Positions 1 through 8,817 of a stretch of DNA of 60,032 bases are shown piece by piece. The notes under the pieces were generated by a model. It did not search any database. It had not been told where the DNA came from and worked only from the letters and a program-made list of their open reading frames with translations. Position numbers and translations under genes: made by a program. The DNA comes from an uncultured Bacteroidales bacterium (GTDB lineage Bacteria > Bacteroidota > Bacteroidia > Bacteroidales > UBA932), in the NCBI GenBank assembly GCA_900545245.1, contig UQYV01000019.1, positions 1-60,032 on the forward strand, given 5' to 3'. Numbering within the stretch: position 1 is the first letter of the stretch; each line of letters starts with the position of its first letter.

Positions 1-340
1 CTGTCAAGGCAGTGAAATCCGGCACGACGACAATCAAGGTGACGACAGCCGACGGCGGCAAGACAGCGGAATGTCAGGTGACGGTGAAAGCTAAGGTCAT
101 CGGCGTAACGTCAGTGAAGCTGAACAAGAGCACGCTGACTCTGACAGAGGGAGATAGTGAGACACTTACAGCCACGGTCTCTCCATCCAACGCCACAAAC
201 AAGAAGGTGACATGGACGAGTTCCGACGCCTCGGTCGCTACGGTGAGCAACGGCACTGTCAAGGCAGTGAAATCCGGCACGACGACAATCAAGGTGACGA
301 CAGCCGACGGGGGCAAGAGCGCGGAATGCCGGGTGACGGT
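1..340 (+). repeat. 255-base tandem repeat of the Ig-like domain
   Basis: Bases 1-85 and 256-340 align with only a few mismatches, exactly 255 bases (85 codons) apart. The array continues beyond the left edge. Confidence 0.85.
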
Positions 341-389
341 AGGAACAGTCATCGGTGGACACGAAGGTTTTGATGAAAAAGATTGGTAG
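1..389 (+). CDS. Bacterial Ig-like (Big_2) repeat protein, 3' end only
   Basis: Only the end of the gene is present: the frame is open from the left edge (first whole codon at base 3) and stops with TAG at 387-389. About 128 residues are visible. They form Ig-like beta-sandwich repeats of the Big_2 kind, with a strand reading VTSVKLNKSTLTLTEGDSE and another reading GTTTIKVTTADGG. The repeat unit is 85 residues and is nearly identical at DNA level between 1-85 and 256-340. The protein ends in a short acidic, aromatic tail (GGHEGFDEKDW). Big_2 repeats usually act as extracellular spacers or adhesion modules, so this is probably a surface protein; its N-terminal functional part is off-window. 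The stop lies 5 bases before the next start, suggesting co-transcription. Confidence 0.8.
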   Translation, partial: VKAVKSGTTTIKVTTADGGKTAECQVTVKAKVIGVTSVKLNKSTLTLTEGDSETLTATVSPSNATNKKVTWTSSDASVATVSNGTVKAVKSGTTTIKVTTADGGKSAECRVTVGTVIGGHEGFDEKDW

Positions 390-393
390 TATT

Positions 394-2586
394 ATGAAGA
401 TTCAGAGAATAACTTATTTCTATTTGCTCAGTATCCTCTTATTTGTAGGTTGTGTTTCACAAGAAAACGAGTTAACGAAGCCTGTTGAGAATAGAGAAAT
501 TCATATATATGCAAGTAGTGAAGACCTCCAACTGACGAAGGCTGAGTTGCAGGAAGGTAATTCTATCCGGTGGATTGAAGGGGATGCGATTAGATTTTTT
601 TATGATCACGGGAGTGATGTTGGCGGGCGAATATGGTCTAGCGAATTAGTCTTTGAAAGACGAAATACTGGAGATAAGACGACAGCTTTTGGGGGTAAAA
701 TTGATGGTACTTGTTCTGGTGAACGATGGGCTGTATCTCCGTATAATAGTCAAGCATCTTGCAATCTATCCAGTATTACTACAATTATGCCGTCCGTACA
801 GATTGCAAAAGCAGGCTCGTTTGATAAAAACGCGTTGATTAGTATTGCTAAATCAACTGATAATGAAATGTTTTTTCAAAATGTTTGCGGTGGAATTAAA
901 TTTTCTGTCACCCAAGATGGGATAGGTGAGGTCATTTTTAAAAATAATGACGGTGGCTTTATGGCCGGCACAATAACAGTTGGGTTTGATGGTGATGGAA
1001 CGCCAATGATCAATTCAATTACAGATGGCAGTACAATGGTAAGAGTTGTTGCTCCGAATGGCGGAGTATTTGAGGTGGGGAAGTTTTATTATGCTATTGT
1101 ACTTCCGACTGTATTCAAAAAGGGAATATCAATTAAATTTGTGACGACAGATGGTAAGGAAGCATATAAAACCATAGAGCGCTCATCTACAGTTGAACGT
1201 AGAAAATTCAGCCGCCTGCTCCAAATTGATTCCGGTCTTGAATTTATTGAACATCCGGCATATCTAACTTTCGAATCAGAAGGAAAAAGTGTATTATCTA
1301 CAGCAAGTTATGGATTTGAGTATTCTTTTGATGGTATAGAATGGGAAAAGTATTGGATGAGTCCTATAGAATTTACTAGTGAGCAGCCTTTATTCTTGAG
1401 GGGAAAAAATACTAATCCGAAACAGATAAAAATCAGTGGAAGTAAGGTAGCATGTTATGGAGATATCATGAACTTGGTGGATTATGATAAAACGTCAAAC
1501 GATATTTCAGATTTCTTTTTAACTGGACTTTTTAAGGATTGTAAATTATTGACGCGCGCACCAGAACTTTCAGCAGCGACTTTACCTAATGGTAGAATTG
1601 TTTCTATATCCCTTACCGGATGTTATGAAGAAATGTTTAGGGGGTGTAGTTCTTTAGTAATAGCTCCAGAACTGCCAGCCACGGCTTTGACAGATCACTG
1701 TTATAAAGATATGTTTAGGGGATGCAGTTCTTTAGTCGCTGCTCCGAAATTGCCAGCGAATACATTGGCAAAAAGTTGTTATTGTGGTATGTTTATGGGA
1801 TGCAGTTCTTTAGTGAATGCACCTGAATTGCCTGTAACCACTTTGTCCAAACAGTGTTATTGTTTTATGTTTTCTGATTGTGCCGCATTAAAAACGGCTC
1901 CGGAGCTGCCTGCCACAACACTGACTGAAGGCTGTTATTGGGGGATGTTCTCTGGTTGTGACGCATTAAAAACAGCCCCAAAGCTACCAGCCACTACATT
2001 GGCTGAAAGTTGTTATTGTGTTATGTTTTCTGATTGTGCCGCATTAAAAACAGCCCCAGAGCTACCAGCCACTACGCTGGCTGAAAGTTGTTATTGGAGG
2101 ATGTTCTCCGATTGTGACGCATTAAAAACAGCGCCTGAGCTACCTGCCACTACATTGGCAGAAAGCTGTTATGAGCGTATGTTTAGTGGATGCTCTTCGT
2201 TGGTTAATGCACCTAAATTGCCAGCGACCACTTTGACTGCTCACTGTTATGCTGGCATGTTTGAAGATTGTGGCGCATTAGAGACAGCACCAGCGCTCCC
2301 GGCGACCACATTGGCAGATTATTGTTATTATGAGATGTTTTACAAGACATCGTTGGTTACAGTCCCGGTTCTACCAGCGAACACATTGGCTGACCACTGT
2401 TATGAAGAAATGTTTCGTGGGTGCTTCAAGGTGGATTATATCAAGGCATTGTTCACCTCTGTTGGTGAGGACTCGCTTAAAGATTGGCTTAATGGTGTGT
2501 CAGAAACAGGAACATTTGTTTCAAACCCTAATTCAACTCTTGCAAGGTACGAATTGAACTTGCCGGTAGGATGGCAAATTAAATAA
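394..2586 (+). CDS. Surface lipoprotein with fimbrillin-like N-terminus and BspA-like tandem repeats
   Basis: The 730-residue product starts with a lipoprotein signal (MKIQRITYFYLLSILLFVGC, lipid Cys at 20). The next section has fimbrillin-like features: a TKA-type segment, then W-x-x-GD-x-I-x-F near residue 65. The C-terminal half (about residues 385-680) is a tandem array of 26-residue units of the form MFxGCxxLxxAPxLPATTLxxxCY, common in Bacteroidota BspA-like leucine-rich proteins. Neighbouring repeat units are very similar at DNA level (78-base period). A surface adhesion or binding role is inferred from the family type. ATG 373 in the same frame is an alternative start and would overlap the upstream gene; 394 was chosen because it gives a compact signal peptide right after that gene's stop. 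The 106-residue gene follows 8 bases downstream. Confidence 0.78.
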   Translation: MKIQRITYFYLLSILLFVGCVSQENELTKPVENREIHIYASSEDLQLTKAELQEGNSIRWIEGDAIRFFYDHGSDVGGRIWSSELVFERRNTGDKTTAFGGKIDGTCSGERWAVSPYNSQASCNLSSITTIMPSVQIAKAGSFDKNALISIAKSTDNEMFFQNVCGGIKFSVTQDGIGEVIFKNNDGGFMAGTITVGFDGDGTPMINSITDGSTMVRVVAPNGGVFEVGKFYYAIVLPTVFKKGISIKFVTTDGKEAYKTIERSSTVERRKFSRLLQIDSGLEFIEHPAYLTFESEGKSVLSTASYGFEYSFDGIEWEKYWMSPIEFTSEQPLFLRGKNTNPKQIKISGSKVACYGDIMNLVDYDKTSNDISDFFLTGLFKDCKLLTRAPELSAATLPNGRIVSISLTGCYEEMFRGCSSLVIAPELPATALTDHCYKDMFRGCSSLVAAPKLPANTLAKSCYCGMFMGCSSLVNAPELPVTTLSKQCYCFMFSDCAALKTAPELPATTLTEGCYWGMFSGCDALKTAPKLPATTLAESCYCVMFSDCAALKTAPELPATTLAESCYWRMFSDCDALKTAPELPATTLAESCYERMFSGCSSLVNAPKLPATTLTAHCYAGMFEDCGALETAPALPATTLADYCYYEMFYKTSLVTVPVLPANTLADHCYEEMFRGCFKVDYIKALFTSVGEDSLKDWLNGVSETGTFVSNPNSTLARYELNLPVGWQIK
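1548..2430 (+). repeat. 78-base tandem repeats in the BspA-like lipoprotein gene
   Basis: About eleven units of 26 codons. Neighbouring units near 1860-2100 share long identical stretches such as TTTTCTGATTGTGCCGCATT, so units could be gained or lost in frame by recombination. Confidence 0.8.
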
Positions 2587-2594
2587 TTTATAGT

Positions 2595-2915
2595 ATGAAA
2601 AAGAAACTGAATGATTACATCTCCCGTCTCGAAGAATTGCTTCAGACGGAGCCGGCGGCAATTGATGGTAATGCTCTTCTTGATGAATTGAATGAAATCA
2701 ATGAAGCCGCACAGTCAGTGATTGAAGATTGTGAGAACGGAGAATATGGTTATGACGCTTCTTCTCTTGAGAAATATGCCCGTAAAGTGCTGAATTTGGT
2801 TCAGGAAGTGGCTGACCGGAATAATGTCGTTACGGATGAAGTGTATCTCAACGATGATGACACGGAATACTACAGGGATATTATGTGTCCGGATCAAGAC
2901 GATGACGATGAATGA
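2595..2915 (+). CDS. Small acidic hypothetical protein
   Basis: A 106-residue protein starting MKKKLNDYISRLEELL and ending in a run of acidic residues (CPDQDDDDE). It has no signal peptide or membrane segment and should be mostly alpha-helical. I recognise no family. It begins 8 bases after the repeat lipoprotein gene, so the two are probably co-transcribed. It converges with the LRR lipoprotein gene on the other strand, with only 19 bases between the stops and no clear terminator. Length, start and base composition look like a genuine gene; function unknown. Confidence 0.6.
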   Translation: MKKKLNDYISRLEELLQTEPAAIDGNALLDELNEINEAAQSVIEDCENGEYGYDASSLEKYARKVLNLVQEVADRNNVVTDEVYLNDDDTEYYRDIMCPDQDDDDE

Positions 2916-2934
2916 TCGAATTCGGGCGACAGCC

Positions 2935-5055
2935 TTATAGAGGAGTGGCATCTCTCATTGTCAGGCTGTAATCCATAGTGTGAGACAACCATAAAACTTC
3001 CGTCTGCGCGTCCTTGGTAATCCTCACCGAGTTCGCGCAGGTTTTGTTGAGGACGATGCGTTTGAGGTTCGGGCAGGAGCTGCAGTCGAGGACTTTTAGG
3101 TTGGGACTGGCGGACAGGTCGAGCTCGATGAGCCGGCTGTTGTAGAAATAGGCTCCCTCAAGTTCGGCACAGCCGGAGAGGTCTATGCTTTGGAGCGGCG
3201 TTGACTGGCAGTAGAGCATACGCAGTTTCGCGCATTTTCGTAAATTAATGTCGGACAATGGATTGCTGTCGCAGTTGAGCTCGATGAGAAGCGCGTTGTC
3301 TGACAGATCGAGGCTTTGAATACTCTGGCCAGGGATGGAGAGTTTCTTTAGGTTGCGGAACATTCCGAGCCCGTGAAGCGAGGATATTCCAGAATACATA
3401 GTTTTGTCGATTTTCACTTCCTCGACATCCTCTACCTCTGTGATGGAGACGAAAGAATCGTAGTTCCGGTCAAATGTCTCTGTGAGGAAGCGGGAAAATT
3501 CCGGGTCTTCGATTCTTGCCGAATACACGATTGACGCAGTCGCCGGTTTATTGCAACCTTGTGTGAGATTTGTGTTTATGCCGTCGATGCGTTGTGTCTC
3601 CACCATAAATATGGTCTTGAGATTGTCGCATCCCGTACAGTTTAGGCGTGTGAGCTTTTCGTTTAGACAAACATCAAGTTCGGACAGAGATGTACAGTCC
3701 CTTATGTCAAGACTTTTTAGATTCCTGTTGAAGCGTAGGTTGATTCCCGAAATTCCGCTGCCGGAGCAGTCGAGCTCTTCCAATTGTGTGAGAATGTAGA
3801 TTTTGTCGGAGTTTTGGAGTATTCCTCTGGCTTTCAGAAATTTGAGGGCGCGGACTTTTTTGAATATGCCGTTTAGGTCGGGAAACTCGGTTTGGCTGAT
3901 GTCGAGTTCCTCAATGGTAGAGTCTGGCGGGAGAGAAATGGCTGTAAGTGGATTGTTTGCGACATTCACACGGGCAAGGGATGTGAATGTGCTGATGTCG
4001 AGTCCTTCCATCCTATTGTCTGAGATGTCCATATCTATGAGCTTGGCCTGATTCGACAACTTCATTGTCTGAAGCAGATTCCCTTTCAAAACAATGCTCT
4101 TGAGGTTCAGGTTCTCCGAAAGGTCAATGCTAGAGAGGCGGTTGCCACAGAATCGGAGATGTTCGAGGTTTACGAATGGTTTCAGATTGACTGTGGATAA
4201 CATTCCAGTTTGTCCGCCACTTCCGAAACAGTCTATCTTTGTCAGCCCTGTGCAGAACTCAAGTCCCGAAAGGCTGTTTATACTATCGCTGCATAGGCTT
4301 ATTTCCCTAATTGAACGTGCCTCCTCAATGCTCAAGTAACCGTCTCCATCGGTGTCCCCGATGCCAAGCATATATTCATGAAACTCCTGGTCCTCGAAGG
4401 ATACGGGAACATAGAAGATTTGTTCATTGCTGTAGGCCGTGCCCTTTGCATTGATGGCGTATGCCCTCAGATGGTATGTCTGTCCGACAGAGAGACCTCT
4501 GATTTCTGTCGTGTGCTTGCCGTATTTTGCGCTGTCAACGGTCTTGGATGTCGTCTCTATCGTCGGTTCCGGCTCTGTTCCCCAACACAGGCCACACACA
4601 ATCATTTCGCCGCTGAAATTCTCGCTGACGACATATTCTCCGACAATTCTTTCTGAAGTTCTGTCAGTCACGGGCAGGAGTTCGATTTCGGGAAGCCGCT
4701 GCTGAATCTTGAGATGTTTCATCGCGGAGGAGAACTCGTCACGTCCGTTGCCGATAAATGAACTGAAATAGTAGTCGACATTGAACGTGAGATTGTCAAG
4801 CCGCATCGTGAACTTGCCGTCTCCGCTCCAGCTGCAGGCGTTTCTGTCAAGGTTCTCCTCGTCTGTCCCGAACATAAACCCGCAATCCTTCACTCTCACA
4901 CTTCCCGAGACCTCACAAGTGAGAACGACAGAGTTCTTTTCTATAGTCGAACTTGTGCCGGTAATCCTTGGCGGAACGAACTGCTCTGGCTTCGGGTCGG
5001 AAATGCAGGAGAGGACGGCAAGTGCTGCAGCCAGCAATATGACGGTTCTTTTCAT
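2935..5055 (-). CDS. Exported lipoprotein with FN3-like, EF-hand-like and leucine-rich repeats
   Basis: The 706-residue product begins MKRTVILLAAALAVLSC, a lipoprotein signal with lipid Cys at 17. The frame stays open upstream, but the extra codons overlap the kinase gene and would bury the signal, so start 5055 was chosen. Two FN3-like domains (about 30-230, with the typical L-x-x-G-x-x-Y-x-x-R-A-Y pattern in the second) are followed by an EF-hand-like calcium loop (DTDGDGYLSIEE). A long leucine-rich repeat array follows with units like LxxLDCSxxxLxxIDL, broken in the middle by a second degenerate D-x-N-x-D loop. LRR lipoproteins of this kind bind proteins or glycans outside the cell. The gene lies 14 bases downstream of the Ser/Thr kinase gene, so it may be the kinase's partner or output; that is inference. 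Confidence 0.82.
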   Translation of the reverse strand: MKRTVILLAAALAVLSCISDPKPEQFVPPRITGTSSTIEKNSVVLTCEVSGSVRVKDCGFMFGTDEENLDRNACSWSGDGKFTMRLDNLTFNVDYYFSSFIGNGRDEFSSAMKHLKIQQRLPEIELLPVTDRTSERIVGEYVVSENFSGEMIVCGLCWGTEPEPTIETTSKTVDSAKYGKHTTEIRGLSVGQTYHLRAYAINAKGTAYSNEQIFYVPVSFEDQEFHEYMLGIGDTDGDGYLSIEEARSIREISLCSDSINSLSGLEFCTGLTKIDCFGSGGQTGMLSTVNLKPFVNLEHLRFCGNRLSSIDLSENLNLKSIVLKGNLLQTMKLSNQAKLIDMDISDNRMEGLDISTFTSLARVNVANNPLTAISLPPDSTIEELDISQTEFPDLNGIFKKVRALKFLKARGILQNSDKIYILTQLEELDCSGSGISGINLRFNRNLKSLDIRDCTSLSELDVCLNEKLTRLNCTGCDNLKTIFMVETQRIDGINTNLTQGCNKPATASIVYSARIEDPEFSRFLTETFDRNYDSFVSITEVEDVEEVKIDKTMYSGISSLHGLGMFRNLKKLSIPGQSIQSLDLSDNALLIELNCDSNPLSDINLRKCAKLRMLYCQSTPLQSIDLSGCAELEGAYFYNSRLIELDLSASPNLKVLDCSSCPNLKRIVLNKTCANSVRITKDAQTEVLWLSHTMDYSLTMRDATPL

Positions 5056-5069
5056 AAAAATGCATTTAT

Positions 5070-6068
5070 TCAGTCGGGGGAGGACAGCAGTTCTTCGGTA
5101 AGGTCGCGGACGAGGACGTCGATTCTGTGGCGTTCGTAGAGGTTGGAGATGTGCGGGGCGCAGAGCCAAAGGATTATGGCGATGGCAAGAGCTGCTGCCG
5201 AGAGGACGAGTGGAATCTGCCTGCGGTGGCGCTCTTTCCTAAGAATCAGTTGCTTGAGTGTTGCGGCGTTACTGACCCTGCTTCCGATTTCGGGCGCGGT
5301 GCACTTTTGGGCGACGCCTTTCCAGAAACGTTTGCTGCGCCGTGCTGCGAGGCTTCCGTGCCGATTGTGCCGTCGGGCAGTGCCGCTTGCCGTTTTAGCA
5401 GCCTCTGAACTCCGGTGACGCCCGTGTAGCACCTCAGCTATGTCTTCGATGACCTTGCCGAGGGCGTAGATGTCGCTGCGTCCGTCGAGGAGAGTGCCGG
5501 AAACCTGCTCCGGAGCCGCATAGGACTCTGTTCCGGCTGCCATCTTCAGCCCCGCATGGGTATCAGTGTCGGCAAGTCCGAAGTCTATCAGTTTGACATT
5601 CTGTCCGTTGCGTGTCAGCATGATGTTTCCAGGCTTGATGTCCCGGTGGACAATCTGGCGGTGGTGGAGGGCATCGAGCGCGTCGCAAAGTTCGAGTATG
5701 ACCTTCCGTGCAAGAGATGGTCTCATCTCTCCATCCTGTAGCAGTTTTTCAAGCGTCTCTCCCTCAATCCACTCCATGACGATGCAGTTGCCGAGTTGTT
5801 CGATACTCCGGAAATCCAATGTGCGGCAGATGTTCGGATGGTCAAGGGAGGCCCCGATTTCATATTCCTTCTCAAGCAGTCCCTCATAGATCGGGTTTCC
5901 TATATACTCCTCCTTTAACGCCTTGATGCACACTATCTTATCGTCGATGATGGTCTTTCCGAGTCTCGAATGTCCTCCGGCTGACTCATACAAAAACTCA
6001 ACTTCCGGTGACTCGATGTCCCCGAATCCATCCTCAACTGAACCGAATATGACCGAACTCATCTCCAT
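5070..6068 (-). CDS. Membrane-anchored eukaryotic-like Ser/Thr protein kinase
   Basis: The 332-residue protein has a full Hanks-type kinase domain (about residues 25-270). Visible parts are the ATP-binding lysine in CIKALK, the paired glutamate in LEKEYEIG, the catalytic loop HRDIKPGN, the metal-binding DFG in LIDFGLAD, and an APE-type motif (YAAPEQVSG). One transmembrane helix lies near the C-terminus (VLSAAALAIAIILWLCA), leaving about 30 residues beyond it, so the kinase should be cytoplasmic with a very short external tail. It should phosphorylate Ser/Thr on unknown targets. Start 6068 (MEMSS; 6062 also possible) was chosen because the longer frame runs into the divergent promoter region. 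It is followed 14 bases on by the LRR lipoprotein gene. Confidence 0.9.
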   Translation of the reverse strand: MEMSSVIFGSVEDGFGDIESPEVEFLYESAGGHSRLGKTIIDDKIVCIKALKEEYIGNPIYEGLLEKEYEIGASLDHPNICRTLDFRSIEQLGNCIVMEWIEGETLEKLLQDGEMRPSLARKVILELCDALDALHHRQIVHRDIKPGNIMLTRNGQNVKLIDFGLADTDTHAGLKMAAGTESYAAPEQVSGTLLDGRSDIYALGKVIEDIAEVLHGRHRSSEAAKTASGTARRHNRHGSLAARRSKRFWKGVAQKCTAPEIGSRVSNAATLKQLILRKERHRRQIPLVLSAAALAIAIILWLCAPHISNLYERHRIDVLVRDLTEELLSSPD

Positions 6069-6156
6069 TGCGATTGCAAAGTAACGGCTTTTTCGTGAAA
6101 AGTCACCGAAATTTCGTAAATTTACAACTTTGTTAAGAATATGTTTTTGTGAGATT

Positions 6157-6810
6157 ATGCGGATCCTGAAATATGTGACGGCGTGGTGTGTGATTCCGAC
6201 GGTGCTTTGGGGCTGCCGGGCGGGTGGTTCATTTGTGAACGCATGCAGTGTGCCGGGGAATAATGAAGATGCGGTGAGGGTGGAATGCGCTGAATATATT
6301 GACACAACTGATTGCTTGAACGGGTATTATATTGTGAGTGACGAGTGGCGGTCCGGAGTTGTTGATGCGGGTGGACGTATTGTTATGCCTATGCAGTATG
6401 GCAATCTCTTTTTTCTTGAGGATGACGTGATTGCCGGTTTTACAGGCGATGCCCGGCGTTTTGCAGACGTGGACGGCGAGGAGATGCTTGGGAGATGGCA
6501 TTTTATGGACACGGATGGGAATGTTTTGGGCGAGACATCCGGTGCTTTAAATGATGATCCAGAGTCGCTTCTGACGAAGTTTTGTGAAATTCAGATGGCG
6601 CAGGAGCGTGTCTGGGAGGGGATTGTTTCCGGATATGAGCGATTTTGTGAGAGATGCGCTACAAATGGCGCTGATTTCGGGGATATGAAGACGGTCGCCG
6701 ACAGCCTTCGGGAGGAAATGCGATTCGCCGATGGACGGCCTGGTGAAGGACAGAGGCGCAGGATTGAACAGGCTTATGGGAAATATCTTGGTGGACGGAA
6801 GGGTTTATGA
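6157..6810 (+). CDS. WG-repeat lipoprotein
   Basis: A 217-residue protein starting MRILKYVTAWCVIPTVLWGC, a lipoprotein signal with lipid Cys at 20. A TTG further upstream at 6130 would spoil the signal. Residues about 50-110 carry a WG-type repeat (GVVDAGGRIVMPMQYGNL) and a weaker second copy, as in Bacteroidota WG-containing proteins. The C-terminal half is helical and charged. WG repeats are binding modules with no known enzymatic activity. The gene is divergent from the Ser/Thr kinase and its stop overlaps the next start (ATGA at 6807-6810), indicating translational coupling. Confidence 0.72.
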   Translation: MRILKYVTAWCVIPTVLWGCRAGGSFVNACSVPGNNEDAVRVECAEYIDTTDCLNGYYIVSDEWRSGVVDAGGRIVMPMQYGNLFFLEDDVIAGFTGDARRFADVDGEEMLGRWHFMDTDGNVLGETSGALNDDPESLLTKFCEIQMAQERVWEGIVSGYERFCERCATNGADFGDMKTVADSLREEMRFADGRPGEGQRRRIEQAYGKYLGGRKGL

Positions 6811-8807
6811 TTGGAGTCAAGAATATGTCATGGCGACGGAATGTCAATGTCAGGCGCTGTGCTGCCTTATGCGTTTGTAGAGACTGGGTGAGGGCATCTG
6901 AGTCAGGTCGCCGTTTGGTGGCGGTCATGATGGCAGTCGTGCTTGTCTGCGTCTTTTCTGAATCTCTTTCCGCGCAGAGAATTTCTGACATAAAGCGTAA
7001 TGCCTCAATGGTTTGGGGTGAGGGTAGCGCCGGCGACACGAGAACTGCGGATAGTCTTGCCACGGAGATGCTCGTCGGAAAGATTGCCGAAGTGGTGGAA
7101 CTTCCATACAGCGTGGCGGTGAAGGCAGCACTGATGGAAACATATAGGGATGACGCGGTAAAGGCCTCTGAGATGGTCGTCACTGGCGGGCGAAAGAGGA
7201 CGACAGTGCTGCGCTACATGCGCCTGGACGCTGTCGGGAGCGTGTTTGAGACGCGCCGTCGTCGTGTCGCGGAGATGAAGGACATAGCCGGGACTGCTGA
7301 GAAAAAATTGCAGATGGACGTTGCGCTGCGCTACCTTTCGTGGGCGGCGGTGCTGCTGCAGTCGGTGCCTGGTTTCAGTGCGGAAGAGGTCGCGGAACTG
7401 CGGTCGAGGCGGGTCCGTATTTTGGAGGGCATGAACGTGCGCTTCGACCGCCAGAGCGTCGCGGACAAGGAAATCGTAGAACTCAGCTTCACCTATAAAG
7501 GCCAGCCGGTCAGGAACATAGACTATCGGTTCTTCGATGGGAAGCAATGGAGCGGCATACTCTCGGCTAAGGACGGAAGGGGCTTCATTGAGGTGGCTCC
7601 CGGTTCAAGGCTTGACGACTACCGCATTCTTTACGAATCCGCCCCGTCTCACTTGAGGCATATCTACCGGGAGGTGCAGGCTGTGGAGCGGGCGTTTGTG
7701 GCCGGCTCATCGCCAGGCGGCACGGGCAAAGGTGTGTCGGGCGGCGGTTCGGAGCGCAGCGGAAAATCTGCTGAAGGCATTTCCCGGGACGGTCGGAGTG
7801 AAAAATTTGTGGCTGGCGGTGCTTATGACTGGAAAAACCTTGACTCCGATGCGGATGCCGTGGCGGTCAGCAGAATAGATTTCTCGGCGGTTAGAAGCAA
7901 GGTGATGGATGTCATATCCCGGGAAAAACTTCGGGAAAATCCAGATGAATCTTCTGATTCGACAAGGGCGGTGGGCTTGACACCTGTTCTCTTCACTTCG
8001 GAATATGAGGCTGCGGTTTCAAAGATATGCGATGCCCTGACATCCAGAGACTATGAGTCCGCCCGTCCGCTATTCACTGAGACAGGCTATGAAATATTCC
8101 TTCGTCTCGTGGCCTACGGCAATGCACGTGTTCTCTCCCGCGACGACCTGAATTTTTATGCCCTCGGTGATGAGGTCTTCTGCCGCAGCATCCCTATGGC
8201 CTTCTCGTTCAGCGGCAACCCGCGCAGATTTGTTGAGGATATAGTATTGACATTCAACAAGGATGCTCTCATATCCAACCTCACTTTCTCTCTCGGAAAG
8301 GCTGCCACATCCGACATTTGCTCCCACGATGGTTGGTCCGAAGAGGCGCGGCTCATACTTGTAGCATTTCTCGAAAACTACAAGACTGCATATTCACTCC
8401 GTAGGCTCGATTACATAAGTTCGATTTTCGACGACGACGCGCTGATAATAACGGGACGTGTCCTCAAAAACGCGGGAATGCGCAACGACGGGTACGGCAC
8501 GAACCGCTATGTCCGTTTCACCCGTCAGAACAAGGCTGCATACATCCGCAACCTTTCTCGGGTCTTCGCGAGCCAGGAATACATCAACATCCAGTTCTCT
8601 GACAGCGAGGTCGTGAAGCTCGGAAAGTCTGGGCAGCTCTTCGGAATAAAAATCCGGCAGGAATATTTCTCCACGACCTATTCCGATGTTGGCTATCTTT
8701 TTATCCTCGTTGATTTGACCGTTCCTCAGATTCCTGTGATTCATGTGCGGACATGGCAGGAGTCTCCTGACAAGGATTTCGGGGTCATCGGACCGTATCA
8801 TTTTTAA
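6807..8807 (+). CDS. Exported protein with C-terminal NTF2-like domains
   Basis: The 666-residue product has a long N-terminal region ending in a hydrophobic signal segment (VAVMMAVVLVCVFSESLSA), so it is probably exported. Starts at 6807 or 6825 are both possible; 6807 overlaps the previous stop. A helical region (about 55-200) is followed by a beta-rich part and a Gly/Ser-rich linker (about 295-330). Two NTF2-like segments follow (about 395-500 and 510-660); the second contains the characteristic FDDDALIITGR pattern. Such proteins occur in Bacteroidota next to PEGA-like exported proteins, as here. No catalytic motif was recognised. It shares an operon with the WG lipoprotein and the barrel-like protein. 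Confidence 0.7.
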   Translation: MIGVKNMSWRRNVNVRRCAALCVCRDWVRASESGRRLVAVMMAVVLVCVFSESLSAQRISDIKRNASMVWGEGSAGDTRTADSLATEMLVGKIAEVVELPYSVAVKAALMETYRDDAVKASEMVVTGGRKRTTVLRYMRLDAVGSVFETRRRRVAEMKDIAGTAEKKLQMDVALRYLSWAAVLLQSVPGFSAEEVAELRSRRVRILEGMNVRFDRQSVADKEIVELSFTYKGQPVRNIDYRFFDGKQWSGILSAKDGRGFIEVAPGSRLDDYRILYESAPSHLRHIYREVQAVERAFVAGSSPGGTGKGVSGGGSERSGKSAEGISRDGRSEKFVAGGAYDWKNLDSDADAVAVSRIDFSAVRSKVMDVISREKLRENPDESSDSTRAVGLTPVLFTSEYEAAVSKICDALTSRDYESARPLFTETGYEIFLRLVAYGNARVLSRDDLNFYALGDEVFCRSIPMAFSFSGNPRRFVEDIVLTFNKDALISNLTFSLGKAATSDICSHDGWSEEARLILVAFLENYKTAYSLRRLDYISSIFDDDALIITGRVLKNAGMRNDGYGTNRYVRFTRQNKAAYIRNLSRVFASQEYINIQFSDSEVVKLGKSGQLFGIKIRQEYFSTTYSDVGYLFILVDLTVPQIPVIHVRTWQESPDKDFGVIGPYHF

Positions 8808-8817
8808 TTTTTTACAA

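Noticed and set aside
355..394. Possible frameshift joining the Ig-like protein to the BspA-like lipoprotein
   Set aside because: The second protein has its own lipoprotein signal, and the first ends in a plausible natural tail, so two separate genes explain the overlap better.
1548..2430. Regular repeats that could suggest a CRISPR array
   Set aside because: The 78-base period is a whole number of codons inside one open frame, and the repeats encode BspA-like protein units with no unique spacers.
5056..5169. N-terminal extension of the LRR lipoprotein by 38 codons
   Set aside because: The extension overlaps the kinase gene and would place a lipoprotein signal in the middle of the chain.
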